In this document: positions 47,984 through 59,291 of the stretch, in pieces
Layout: the number at the start of each line of letters is the position of its first letter
How positions within the stretch are numbered: position 1 is the stretch's first letter
DNA from: Sialis fuliginosa
Lineage: Eukaryota; Arthropoda; Insecta; Megaloptera; Sialidae
Assembly (NCBI GenBank): GCA_961205875.1
Contig: OY540815.1
Span: 18,971,638 to 19,035,637, forward strand
Reading direction: 5' to 3'
DNA length: 64,000 nt
Notes under the pieces: model-generated
The model's database searches: none
Seen by the model: the letters and a program-made list of their open reading frames with translations, nothing else
Told to the model about the DNA's origin: nothing
Made by a program: the position numbers and the translations under genes

Positions 47984-48739
47984 TTAAGGGCGGGGTAAGG
48001 TTAATTCGTACAAAAAAAGGCATGTTTTTGTGAATTTTTTGTGACGACACAGTTAAAATCTCTTTATTAAAACCAATGGTATATTAAAGAATGACATTCG
48101 AAAAATGTTGTATAAAATTTTCACGAAGAAATATTAAAAAATACGGCAATGGCAGCAATTATTCGGACGTCTCTCGGAAAAAAGTAGAATTACGGTGCCC
48201 CTCATAACTTGGTGCTGGATCATCCGAAATCAAAAAATCAAAGTTCATTCGTTAGATAATAGTTTTCCCCAAGTAACGCTGGGAGGGTTTTTCGAAATTT
48301 AATTTGTTCACTTTTTTGGAACACTTTGAAGCGAAAAACGCGATTTTTTGCGAAAAAATCGGCTAATTTGTTATTGTAAAATAAAAATTATTAACAATTT
48401 TGAAAAAAACTCTCCAGCGTTACCTCGTAAATTATGTACAGAAATAGTGTTCAAAATTTCAAAAGGATCGGAGCAGTAGTTTTGACGTTATGAGGGGCAC
48501 CGACTTTGAAAAAGTGAGTTGTGGGGAAAACGCTTTAAAGTTTTGAACACTAAAAAAAACAATAGCGCGCTCGGGTAGGTATAAAAATCCGCCAGATATA
48601 AAAATACTCATAACATCGTCAATTTTGCTCCAATCGACTTGAAATTTAGACACAATATTGTTGAAATATTATGCATTCAGTTAAAAAAATAAAAAAAAAT
48701 TCAAAATAAAATTTTTTTAAAACCTTACCCCGCCCTTAA
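47984..48739. mobile_element. TTAA-flanked TIR element (756 bp including both TTAA)
   Basis: TTAAGGGCGGGGTAAGGTT (47984) and AACCTTACCCCGCCCTTAA (ending 48739) are exact inverted repeats of 19 bp. If TTAA is the target, the element is GGGCGGGG...CCCCGCCC with the 4-bp TTAA duplication known for piggyBac. An internal inverted pair, GGTGCCCCTCATAAC (about 48198) and GTTATGAGGGGCACC (about 48486), adds a foldback core. The GGG terminus is not the usual piggyBac CCC, so the assignment is tentative. No transposase. Confidence 0.8.
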
Positions 48740-49066
48740 GCAACACAACAAGGTCGACGTCCTCATCTCTTCTTCTGGGATGAAGGAAGGACCAAAAACC
48801 ATGTTATTGCCTTTGTTTTAACTTTAGAGTAAAAATAGTTATATACAAAATTTAAGTTAATGTAGGTAATTCTCTATACACAAAAAGCTGCCATGCATTT
48901 TTTTATTTGAAAGAGTATTTCAGTGAAAAAATATTAAGTGAATTTTAAATAAATTCAGAGGATTGATGAAAAATGTATATAGAAACTTTAATTAGCTTTA
49001 ATTTTATATCTGACTATTTTCGTCGAAAGCTTCAAAGAAAGCTGATAAATCGGCAAAAACTTATTC
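48740..49066. other. AT-rich presumptive intron, nothing seen
   Basis: No repeats or frames of note. Confidence 0.5.
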
Positions 49067-49306
49067 ATTAGGAAGTGTCCATCACTGCGTGCTCAATACT
49101 GGTTTTACTGTATCCATTACTTGAGAAAAAACATAAACAAAATAAAAGGCTATAATATAAAACTTTGGTAATTAAATTGATTTAATAAAGAATTACTTGT
49201 TTTATTAGTAACATGAGTTCATGAGAATTACAAAAAAGAAGCCCGTCATTCACAAAAACAGTAAACCTTGCTCTTATAGCGGCCATAACTGGTGCCAGTA
49301 TCTTAT
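49067..49306 (-). mobile_element. TIR element family A, copy 6 (one half)
   Basis: Starts inside the element at GAAGTGTCCATCACTGCGTG and ends with the intact terminus CTTATAGCGGCCATAACTGG followed by TGCCAGTATCTTA. The half containing the other end is missing. Confidence 0.9.
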
Positions 49307-50559
49307 TTAAATACCGATATCAGCATACAACAACCGCGGGTTACAACAGTCGTCCTGGAACATAAGTTCACCTGAACTGGACGCATCCGTTCCAAGTTCC
49401 CCTGGGCATCGACAGCAGACCGTGCCAAGAGTTTTTGAGATGTCAGGATATGTTTTATTGCTGACAGGCCGAAATTAAAACAAGGGTATTTTGCAAAATG
49501 TTTCTAAACGCCTCGAGAACATAAAAGTGGCTCGCGTATACTTTTGTGACGGAACGAAATTGTTAATTTAGAAAACACCCAGGGCTAATAAAACGTATGC
49601 CTTTAAAATTGGTTTTTGTATGTTTCGGGAAACATAATAATCTTATTTTCGTAAATTTTTCGTTTAACTAATTTAAACATTTCAGAAAAACCACTTCTGA
49701 TTTTGTTTGTGATGTTTGTTTGTTTGTTTTTTTGTACTCGGTGGGGAAATTTATCAGAGATATATTTAAATTAAGTTATTTAATAATACAGGGTTTAAAG
49801 GGTTGTTTTTGATTGATTCGGAAGTAAAAATACAGAACAATCGAGAAAAACAATGTTTGTTTAATAGCAAGCCTTTTTTGATTTTCTGAAAAAATAGACA
49901 ATTGTGGAGTCAGGGCTGGATTTCTCCATAAAGTAGTTTTTTATGAGAATTAAAAAATAAATTCACGAATTTTAATAAAATGAGATTTAAAAAATATCGA
50001 TTTTGTCTATATAAGTGCAAAAATTGTAGATTGCACAAATTTTTTTTTTTTTCTTTGAAATGTATTTTTAATATTGATAATTTTAATTTTTTTAGACTCT
50101 TTTTAGTCTTTCGGGGCCATATTTGATTCATATTGTTCTTAGCCAATGTTTTATCGAATTTATTTTATGCAATTCCAATGCAATAAAATACATTAAAAAT
50201 TTTTAAAAACATTAATATTATTTAAATTCAAACACATAAATAATATGTCCATAAAAATATGTTTTCGGTGCAGGTATTTAATAGGTCAAATCATTTATCA
50301 AAAACTTCACTGTTTCGGTAAAGGACAAAACAAAGGGCCAGGTAGAAGATGAAAAAATATATCTCAGGTGTCGATTTGGAGACAAAAGGTCCTTTCTACC
50401 CCTCGCGCTTATTCTTTACGACTTGTAAACATGGCCATTATGGGGTTTGACGCTAAATCCAGGGCCGTGTCTCATAAAATACCTGACGTGATCATTATTA
50501 TCGTTCAGGACCGCATACCTTAATAAGGAAAAGCGATTATCTATTTCTTAATCTATTTC
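49307..50559. other. Presumptive intron; GC-richer non-repetitive segment at 49310-49480
   Basis: AACAACCGCGGGTTACAACA and CATCGACAGCAGACCGTGCC lie in a locally GC-richer block with no repeat match. Another mixed block is at 50380-50530. No coding similarity recognised. Confidence 0.4.
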
Positions 50560-50850
50560 TTATCCCCCTTACACACGATTTTGAAATGCGACCGTCCTCA
50601 AGCCAGACGCAACCATTCAACCAAGTTTCATTAATATCGGTTCAGTAGTTCATGAGTTATGCATGTGACAAGGTTTCAGGGGACTGACAGACAAACAGAC
50701 ACGGAACAAAAAGTGTTTGTCTTGATCTGAAATGGAAAGATAAATTTAAAATTTTGAAATCAAAGAACAACATTTTTGTTTCATTCTAAAACGATCACAA
50801 AGCTTCTCATATCTTCGATATTTTTAAAAAAAGGTTTCGTTCACGTGTAC
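50560..50850 (+). repeat. Dispersed repeat I, copy 2
   Basis: CCCCCTTACACACGATTTTG, GGACCGTCCTCAAGCC-type sequence, TTCATTAATATCGGTTCAGT, GTTATGCATGTGACAAGG and ACGATCACAAAGCTTCTCAT match 58140-58345 in order and 20595-20875 in reverse. Confidence 0.85.
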
Positions 50851-51270
50851 GAGACGTGATTTCAGTTCCAAACACTGAGACGAGACTTACCTAACTCATG
50901 TGCATGAGCCCTAAAAACGAGAGCTTCAAATTTAAAAAAATTGACGAACTAAAATGCCATCTAGCCTATCTATAATTAACAAAATAAAACTTAATCTATA
51001 TAGTATGGAATTCTTGATCGTGGGGTGGATGAAGGTTTTGTCACCGGTCTGGGGTCACCACGGGGTACCGGCGGGCTCCTTTGTGTACCCCAGGGGTGCT
51101 CGCGACATGTAGCATAGCTCGAGGTCGAACAGACAACTTTAATATGATCTTTACTTTTGTGTTACATTGTACATATACATTTACATTACATACTTGTACA
51201 CTACGTATATTAGCATTAATGTTATTATACCTAATAAAAAATTTATGACTGTGTTTACGTTGTTTAATCA
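50851..51270. other. Presumptive intron with GC-rich patch at 51015-51135
   Basis: GTCACCGGTCTGGGGTCACC and CCCCAGGGGTGCTCGCGACA are GC-rich. The minus frame over it (76 codons) has no recognised domain. It may be the end of a mobile element. Confidence 0.35.
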
Positions 51271-54200
51271 AATTTACAGTATATCATTGTAATTAATTAA
51301 TTAATTAATTTAATATAAATTACAATGGGTACATGTATTTATTCAAGTCGTTTTTATACAGTTAATGTCAATAATGCAAATAATATATATACTTATATAT
51401 TGAAACGAAAATAGTAATATTTATTTTATTATTTGCACATTAGGCGGGTGTAAATTTTGGATGACAGAAAAAATATCAGTGGGCTCTATTTTTGTTTAAT
51501 AATTTGGTCGGTTATCATCCCTTATAGACTTTCAACAAAAAAAGTAAATTGACTCAAGTTATTAGACATTTTACTCCTTGAAGCAAACAAATACAACGGG
51601 TACACTACGCACCCAAAAACAGACATGATTACAGACTTATATGAATCTTCTGTCTGCTATACTGTACTGTGGCGAGTGTACTGTTGTGGGTGCGTAAAGG
51701 CGTACGTACCCCGTGCGAGCGCGTGTATACTAGTTGCGAAATTCAGTACATTTTTACTTTTTTTTTTTTACTAAAAATTTATTATGCATTTGCTATGAAT
51801 TTTTAATAAAATATTATTTTTATTCACTTCAGGTGCATGATAAACTACTGAACGTAAAAACCGTAGGTAAAAAAAATTAAAAAAACAGTATACAATGCAT
51901 CTGTGTAAAGAAAAAGTCACTGTGGTGATTAAAAATTCACGTTGATGAATTATTATGTTATACATGTTTCTATTTAAAATGCTAATGACAGAGAGACCCG
52001 TAGATGATAAAAAACAACGGCTATAAAAACACTGGCACAAAAAGGGACCGAAATATTAATTTTCACAGACGACCCGCGTAGAAAAGTCATTTTCTGAATC
52101 GACAGGGTTTCTAAATATATATTTAATTATTGACAAAAATTCAATATGATAAAATGGACAAAATGATAAAAATATCGGTATAGAGAACCAAACACGACTT
52201 CCATGTTCTTTGATATATTTATAAATAATTTTTAATATATGAAAAATTTCAATGGGATTTGTCAGAAATAAAACTTACCTTTGTTTTCAAGGCAACATGA
52301 ATTAGTGACGTATTAATTAGTATTTAAAAATCTAATTTTGAGGGTGGTTTTCACCCCTTCAATAGCTGTTTAGGCACGTGCAAATAATAAGTGTTTTTAA
52401 GTTCAAATGAACTACAAATGTACCAAGTCTTATCAAAATTAGTGAGGTAATACTCGCAACGTTCACTTTTTAGACGATAAAAGTTACAAATTTTCGAATA
52501 TTTCCAAACCCCCTATAGTCCAATTAACACCACAGACAAATATTTTCCCCAAAAATAATTCAGATCGGTGCATTTTTTTTACAGTAGTTATCGCGAACGA
52601 AAGAAAATTCTACATCCAGACGCACAGCCACCATGCGGAAATTACCTTTTCTTTAAGTTTTGAAGGTAGTACAATCATAATCTGCTCTTATCTTATATCG
52701 GAAACGATTTTTTTTCGACGGTATTACAATACTTCCATTTCTCCATACCGATATTTTAATTAATTTTCTAATCTAATACTGTCCATCCCTAATAATACTC
52801 GATAAGTTCGATCACACCAGCAACATATCCTTAAACAATAATAACAAAAAGAAGAACCCCATTGCGGAGACATAAACCTCGTGACGTCCGGACCCGTGGC
52901 CCGTCAGTGTGGGGGTAAAGGGGGGAGATACTCTGCACTCCTGTCGGGGGGCCTTTGAATCGCCGAAAAAACTAATTCTGTCCGCGCGTTGGGCGTTCCC
53001 GCGCCCCCACAGTTATGAGTTACGAGATGTTGGACACATAGCAGTGAGAAACCAGGATGCGTAAATACAACTACGAGATAATTGTTATATTCTTAATATT
53101 AACGTCGATTTGATAATTTTAAAATCGAGAATCTATAAATAAGCTAACATCGACTTTCGAGAAAATCAATACATTTTAGGCGACTTTTAAGATTTATGCT
53201 GATTCAGAATTGGCAAATAAGTTTAATTGCGGAAGTATTTAATTAAAAAATTAAATTCGGATTGAAAGAAACAAATATTAATTTATATCCTATGAAAAAT
53301 TCCCATTGAAAAAATATCTAGAATTTTAGATAACTTCCTGTTACAATATTTAAATTATTTGACTTAAATATTTCAAGTTTTAAAATACAATGGGAAGTTG
53401 GTTATACGCATTCTGGCCATCACTGTCTTCAGCGGTCTGTAGCAGCCGCTGGCGCCGATGGACTGGACTGTCTTTTGTCATGCGATTTGTTACACAGACG
53501 TGATTGTAATTATACGTTCTTTTTCTTTCCTTATCTATCTCCCGCCCTCTCTGTCTTCACAGAATGATAATGGTATTGGTGATATATCATACAGTAATTT
53601 GTGTATAGCTTATTAATTGGTCTAAGATATTTTTATGCTATTAAATGGTTACGTAGGATGGGCATTACAACGTTGTATTTTACTAATTTGTAGTTTAGTT
53701 ATAGGTTATAAATTAATCAAATAGAGATTCGTATATAAGATACTCAATATTCATAAATTAAAACAAAAAGGGCCAAGATATAATAGAGGTCTTAACTGAG
53801 TTCACAAAATGCCAAAACAAAAATACTACAATAAGCTATGAAAACACTTTACCAATCAAGTCATTTGGTTTCAAAATAATACTAACAAAAATATTTATTA
53901 TGCATAGAACAAACACATTTTCTATTTCAAAATCCCAATAAAACTTTTAATACTCTTTTAAAATCCTTATAATAAAGCTATATCTTCCAACGTTATATAA
54001 TACAATAAAATTAGGCCATTCCGAGATAAAATGCTGTCCATTATTGTCAAGGTGCTTTTGTGTAGGTAACCCATTTAAAATACAATAAAACTGGCAACTT
54101 TTTAACTGTAGTGACACTTTATTTTGTTGAAAAGAAACCGCACTGGACAAGGATTAAGCGGTAGAGTTCTTTACGATCTCTATCCCGCTGGGCATTTTGT

Positions 54201-55300
54201 AAAATATATCCAATATATTGCACGAAACGTTCCTCAGAATTTTTCGGTGAAATAGCTTCGATATGAAAAAGTCTACAATAATTATTATTTCAAAACTTTA
54301 ATTGGACTAAATATGATTTGTCGTTTTTTTTATTGATACGTCCTAAGGAGTTATTACAAACAATTTGGTCTAAATTAAATGTTTTCTACAAGTTATCAAA
54401 TTAGATGACATGGTGATTGGTGTATATACCATAGGAAAGATATCTGTTTTTCATTATTATAAAATTACTATTGATTTAAAATCTAAACTAAATTTATAAC
54501 GATTCAACACCTAGTAGAAAGCACTTGGTAAATGTTTTTATTGGAACCAAATTATTTATAATATTGGACACAAGAGGAACATTTAATAATTACATTTAAA
54601 ATTGCTTTAAGCGTTAGTAGCAAAATACAATTGTATTAATAATAATTAATATACATAAGTGTGAAGTTCAAAGATTTAGAGTACTTAATCATTCTGAAAA
54701 AAAACGAGCAGATAAGTTTCGTATATAATTTTTTTTATTAATTTTGATGTGTTATTACATTTTTTATCTGTAACTTCAAAAAAAATGTTGTAGGTACCTC
54801 AATTTTATTCGAAAATTTTATTGATTTTTCATGAAATTATAATTATAACCAAAATAAGATTCATCGAGAAATCTAAGTTGTTAATTTCATAATGTTCATA
54901 TCTATGTCATCTATCCGGGACTCCTTTTGTTACACCTGTACACAAGTGACACTGGTTTTGTCGGTGCGGCGACCACCCATGGAGAACCACTGAAGGTTTA
55001 CGTCTAGGACAAATAATCTCTATTGTACAACACAATGCCATTGTTGTAACCAGATTCTCTGCATTTATCCCATTTTGTCCAGGGTAAATATTATTATAAT
55101 CCGCACCATAAAGGAGACGAACTTCGTGTAGTTATTTATTTAGATATATTCCCATAAATGTACCTACCGTTCAAAAGTTAACATTACTAACTTCACTTTA
55201 ATTTAGACACAATAAAAATATTATTAGGGATCCATATCTCAAAATGAAAAATGGACGTAACTGTGTCGGGATGCACAGTCGAGGGATTGACGTGAATACG
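51271..55300. other. AT-rich presumptive intron with a GC-rich island at 52870-53030
   Basis: The island holds CGTGACGTCCGGACCCGTGG and TTGGGCGTTCCCGCGCCCCC. Further mixed blocks are at 53400-53540 and 54900-55090. An imperfect palindrome CATTGTAATT...AATTACAATG with (TTAA)n is at about 51282-51326. No gene recognised. Confidence 0.45.
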
Positions 55301-55308
55301 TTCCAAAT

Positions 55309-56389
55309 CAGTGGCGAAGCGTCCATGGAAGCAGGGGAAGCAGTGCTTCCCTTACTTTATGGGTAAATTAATACAAATATGTGTTTTCAGTTAATAAATA
55401 ATTTAAAAATATTATTAGAATATTCATCTTTATGCGCAACTCAAACATTTTAACCAAAAATAGCATTTAATATTAATTAACATGCTCAACTATACAACTA
55501 TAATACCTCTACGTCTTATTTTCTTGTATTTTAGTCGATATTTGTATGACGAGTTGAAGTTCACTGCAGGAAATTTCACTAAAAAATTTCGAATTTTTGA
55601 TTTCGTTAAAAGTATGTTTATTGTATAGAAAATGACGCGAAAAGTTGAATGCTTCAAACCGCAGGTCTGTATCTTAAACCGTTCTCGAGATATAGCCTCT
55701 CAAAGTTTTAGTTTTTTCAAATTTTTGGAGAAAAAAGGCCATAACTTTAGAACGGGTGGTCGGAATTGATTTTAGTTGACGGATTTGAAATCAGCGTGTC
55801 AAAATCTATATAATGACATGTATAATACTTTAAAAATCGAAAAAAAAAATTTGGTCAAAAATCGACATTTTTTTAAGGTATACCCCTTTGAATTTTTTCG
55901 ATTTTTCGCGAAATTTTTTTTTTCGAGTTTTAAGGTATTATACATGTCATTATATAGATTTTGACACGCTGATTCCAAATCCGTCAACTAAAATCAATTC
56001 CGACCACCCGTTCAAAAGTTATGGCCTTTTTTCTCCAAAAATTTGAAAATACTAAAACTTCGAGAGGCTGTATCTCGAGAACGGTTTGAGATACAGACCT
56101 GCGGTTTGAAACAAACAACTTTTCACGTCATTTTCTATACAATTAACATACTTATAACGAAATCAAAAATTCTAAATTTTTTAGTGAAATTTCCTACAGT
56201 GAACTTCAACTCGTCATACAAATATCGACGAAAATACAAGAAAATAAGACGTAAAATCATTTAGTTACTATATAAATATATAAGAATTTATTTAAAAAAG
56301 TAAAAGCTTGAACTATAAGCTGTTTCATAACTAGTTTTTTTTTGTTAATAGCAGGGGGAGGATTTTAAAAATTTCACGCCTCGCCACTG
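55309..56389. mobile_element. hAT-type foldback element, copy 2, complete with 8-bp target duplication
   Basis: Starts CAGTGGCGAAGCG and ends CGCCTCGCCACTG. The direct repeat TTCCAAAT flanks it exactly at 55301-55308 and 56390-56397, as expected for hAT insertion. Layout: subterminal GGGAAGCAGTGCTTCCC palindrome, left segment, ~340-bp arms (about 55511-55849 and 55914-56252) around a ~64-bp spacer, then right segment. Overlapping 62-codon frames that read nearly the same protein on both strands (+55776 and -55799) are an artefact of the palindrome. No transposase, so the element is non-autonomous. Confidence 0.95.
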
Positions 56390-56397
56390 TTCCAAAT

Positions 56398-58139
56398 CCA
56401 AGGTTGCTTCATTTTTGGCAGTGGGGTTAAATAAACTCAGACTTATGATGTGTTTGCGCCGTTGTTAACCAAGCCGCTGATTTTGGTTTCTAAGACACTT
56501 TGTACATTTACTGCGCAGTTCTACTTAAAAAAAAAGGAAATCCAATTCTTTTACAAATTTTCTTATTTATGTACGGCCCTCGGAAAATTTTAGGTTTGGC
56601 CAGGCGCTGATATAAATAGTTGATACGCCAAAACAGATAGGGGCTATTTTTCCTGTTTTCCTGATTGTAAATATACATAAACATCAACCTTATCCAGACA
56701 ATCACGGTGCACCAAAAACCACAAGAGACGTATTCTTTGCTTTTAACTTGATTATTATTTAGGTACCTCAGCAGTAAATAATCTAATTACAATCAGGGTA
56801 ATAGAGTTCGGCCATTTGTTCTGTACGTCCTATTTTCAATTAAGATGACCTCTGAGATCTACCAGGATTTTTCTGCTTCTGTAAATAATAGAACGTAAAG
56901 AAAGAGAACAAGTTGTAGTTGGAATAAAGGGTAGCAAAAAGGCACTAACAAAAAGAAATGCACGTGGAGACGATATTGGCTTAAATTCCAACAAGACGAT
57001 ACCGTCTATAATTTTAACGAGTTTTTAATATAGTTTTCCTCAATCGAGAACCTCGATTCGAGATGATTCCAATTTGACAAATTTTCATATCAATTATTGC
57101 AATTAGTTAATTCTAAAGAATTTGGCAATTAAAATTCTCTCTGGCTTCAAAATTTTTAACTATTCTCAAAAGGAAATTTCTTAATGCCTTTGTAAATCAT
57201 ATTTTTCTCTTCAATATTTTTGACCAAGTTATTTGCAATCAAAGCAAAAGCAAATGAACGTAAAAATTCATAATTTGGTCAAAAATGGTCATATAGCAAA
57301 AGCAAATTGAAAAAAGAATTTGATCTTCGTCATTTTTTAAAATTTTTTGATCAGTAAGGGGTTAGTGAAATTTTTGTATTGTCAAATTTGTTTTCAGCAC
57401 CTAAAAATATAGTCCTTTTAATACGTTCCTTTTCTGTTCACTGTAACACCTGTTGAAACATTGGTTAAGGAAAGTAATAACACCCAAATATCATGATTTA
57501 TGTTGTATGTCTCGATATAATTAACTTTAGGTCAGTAAGTACAGATATTTTTAGAAAGATTTGAGCCAAATAAAAAAATCTGCTACACATTAACCGCTGT
57601 ATCTAAATAATGTAACACGTTTTAATTTGATTGCCCGAGAAAAAAATGCTTCTTCGTTCTGGAAGTAACACAAACACACGGGTCTGATAAACAAACGACC
57701 GAAATAACCAGATAGACATTCCGTAACAAATCACTACAAATCTATTCTAATTTGTACCATTGTATTTGTTTGTTTTTTCTGCAAAGAATATCGATTTAAA
57801 TCAGTTGTTCTTAAATAGGGTTTCACGTTATACCTAAAGATATTCAGGGGTCGTTAACAACATGCAATTTTGTTAAAAACTACCAAATATGTTTGTTTAC
57901 CTTGCATTGTTCTGTAGAAAAATTATATATGTGAAAAAAACATCTGCCGAGTAAATGCACAGTGCTTCCTCGTGCTAAATTCACCAAATGTAGTTAATTA
58001 TAATTATTGAACAATTATAATAAACACCGATACAGTATTTATAGATGAACTGCCTGCCATTTAATTTTTATACAATATTATTACAAAATATTAATTCGAT
58101 TCTATAAAATGTTCATGTGTTATTCTTGAAATATCTTAA
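56398..58139. other. AT-rich presumptive intron, no gene seen
   Basis: Contains repeat N copy 2 at 57216-57260 (TTTTTGACCAAGTTATTTGC). The rest has no recognisable content. Confidence 0.5.
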
Positions 58140-58345
58140 AAAACTGTTTTGGGATGTCACCCCTTCCCCTTATATACGATTTTAATGATTTTTAAATGGG
58201 ACCGTCCTCAAGCCAAACCCAACGAACCAACCAAATTTCATTAATATCAGTTCAGTGAGTTATGCGTGTGACAAGGATTCAGTCATTCTAAAACGATCAC
58301 AAAGCTTCTCGTATCTTCGATATTGCAAGGAAACAAAAAAAGATT
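58140..58345 (+). repeat. Dispersed repeat I, copy 3
   Basis: GGATGTCACCCCTTCCCCTT, GGGACCGTCCTCAAGCC, TTCATTAATATCAGTTCAGT and ACGATCACAAAGCTTCTCGT match the other two copies. It is the shortest, lacking the CTGTCTGTCC-type run. Confidence 0.8.
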
Positions 58346-59029
58346 CCACTCATATCAGTCGTGCAGGAGAAAGAATCATTTTGAGAATTTTCACATCATT
58401 CGCTGATTTAGAACAAAAGCATATATACTTATTGAATTTTAGGTAATTGACCATTGAAATGGACATCTATAAAGATATTTGAAAGTGTAATTTGTACGGT
58501 GCTTACTTTAAATAATTAGTGCAGAGGGGGTGGGGCAGGAGGTCATTGCCCCCTCTGATGGCAAAGTTAGATAAATTGACACGTTTTTAGCACAAAAAAA
58601 TCCTGTAGTAGTAGGAGGAAGCATTGGACTTGACCAAAAAGACGTTTTGCTTTATATTAACAGTATGCACCTTTCATATATTTACACAAAAAAATACTAA
58701 ACCTGAATTGATCCATTGAATCTATACTTTGTAGAATACAATCCAAATACCTAGTAGAACCAACTGCATGAAGGCATAACGAATCAATCATTAACCCCTA
58801 CACGGCGCCACTGCAGCGTACAATACCAGTCACACACACATACACACAGACACACACACACCCATCATCATCAACATGATGATGATCCAGCAGAGCGTTC
58901 CCCCACCATCTCTGCGACAAAGCGACACAAAACAGTCGCACACACAAACGTCCGTCCCATCGCGTGCGCGCGCACCCGCTTTGGCGACACCCCTTCCACC
59001 TGTCGTCTTTGTCACACTATCCCCACCAC
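58346..59029. other. 3' end of the long intron: microsatellite and GC-rich approach to the exon
   Basis: A CA-rich run occupies about 58831-58861 and CATCATCATCAACATGATGATGAT forms a small palindrome just after it. GC rises sharply from 58890 to the acceptor. Open frames on both strands here (92 and 97 codons) have no basonuclin similarity and are interpreted as intron. Confidence 0.5.
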
Positions 59030-59052
59030 TACATCTGTCCTTGTTGTTGCAG
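59030..59052 (+). promoter_or_regulatory. 3' splice site of the basonuclin exon
   Basis: The sequence ahead of the exon is pyrimidine-rich (ctacatctgtccttgttgttg) and ends in CAG at 59052. The first complete codon after it continues the basonuclin reading frame exactly where the family is colinear (the A of ALDKL is completed by CG). This choice is supported by the homology starting at the exon edge. Confidence 0.9.
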
Positions 59053-59285
59053 CGCTGGACAAGCTCGGATCGCGTCACCTGTACTCCAGTCACAGTGAGC
59101 CAGTGCAAGCGAATGTTGCGTTCGATATTGCTAGCTTGGTGTTATACGGATGCCAAGCGTTGCCGATAAGGTTGAAGATACTGCTCGACAGGCTGTTCTC
59201 CGTGCTGCAGCGTGACCAGGTCGTGCAGATACTGCAGGGGTTCGGATGGAACCAGGAAGATTATGCCAGAGGATATATACTTCAG
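59053..59285 (+). CDS. Internal coding exon of a basonuclin-family zinc-finger protein (N-terminal domain, partial gene)
   Basis: Seen: a 233-bp open exon bounded by a pyrimidine-rich AG acceptor (59041-59052) and a GTATGT donor at 59286. It begins with the last two bases of a split codon (G|CG, Ala) and then reads 77 codons, ending in phase 0 with CAG (Gln). Key stretches in order are DKLGSRHLY (residues ~2-10), [16 protein letters not shown] (~17-32), [13 protein letters not shown] (~39-51) and [14 protein letters not shown] (~64-77). Known: vertebrate BNC1 and BNC2 carry the same block (ALxKL..Y...[35 protein letters not shown]...DYxRGYxLQ) directly after a Cys-rich HGWV segment, in transcription factors with paired C2H2 fingers; insect disco proteins are zinc-finger relatives. 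Inferred: an insect basonuclin orthologue. The exons before (Cys-rich start) and after (linker, zinc fingers) are not visible in the window. GC content and codon use stand out from the AT-rich surroundings. Confidence in family is high; the exact name (BNC2-like versus disco-like) is open. Confidence 0.95.
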
Positions 59286-59291
59286 GTATGT
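59286..59291 (+). promoter_or_regulatory. 5' splice site of the basonuclin exon (GTATGT)
   Basis: The homology to basonuclins ends at ...GYILQ and is followed at once by GTATGT, a good metazoan donor. The open frame runs on for 21 more codons, but with no basonuclin-like residues, so the donor is preferred over read-through. Confidence 0.9.

Noticed and set aside
51041-51271. Minus frame over a GC-rich patch (76 codons)
   Set aside because: The C-terminal GC-rich part looked gene-like, but no family could be named and the rest is AT-rich; possibly transposon-derived.
55776-55987. Near-identical 62-codon proteins on both strands, also seen as an 89-codon frame at 14854-15123
   Set aside because: They arise because the two arms of a hAT foldback element are inverted repeats; no transposase-like or other domain is present.
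58830-59169. 92- and 97-codon frames upstream of the basonuclin exon
   Set aside because: They lie in the microsatellite and GC-rich end of the intron, in frames different from the exon, with no basonuclin similarity.
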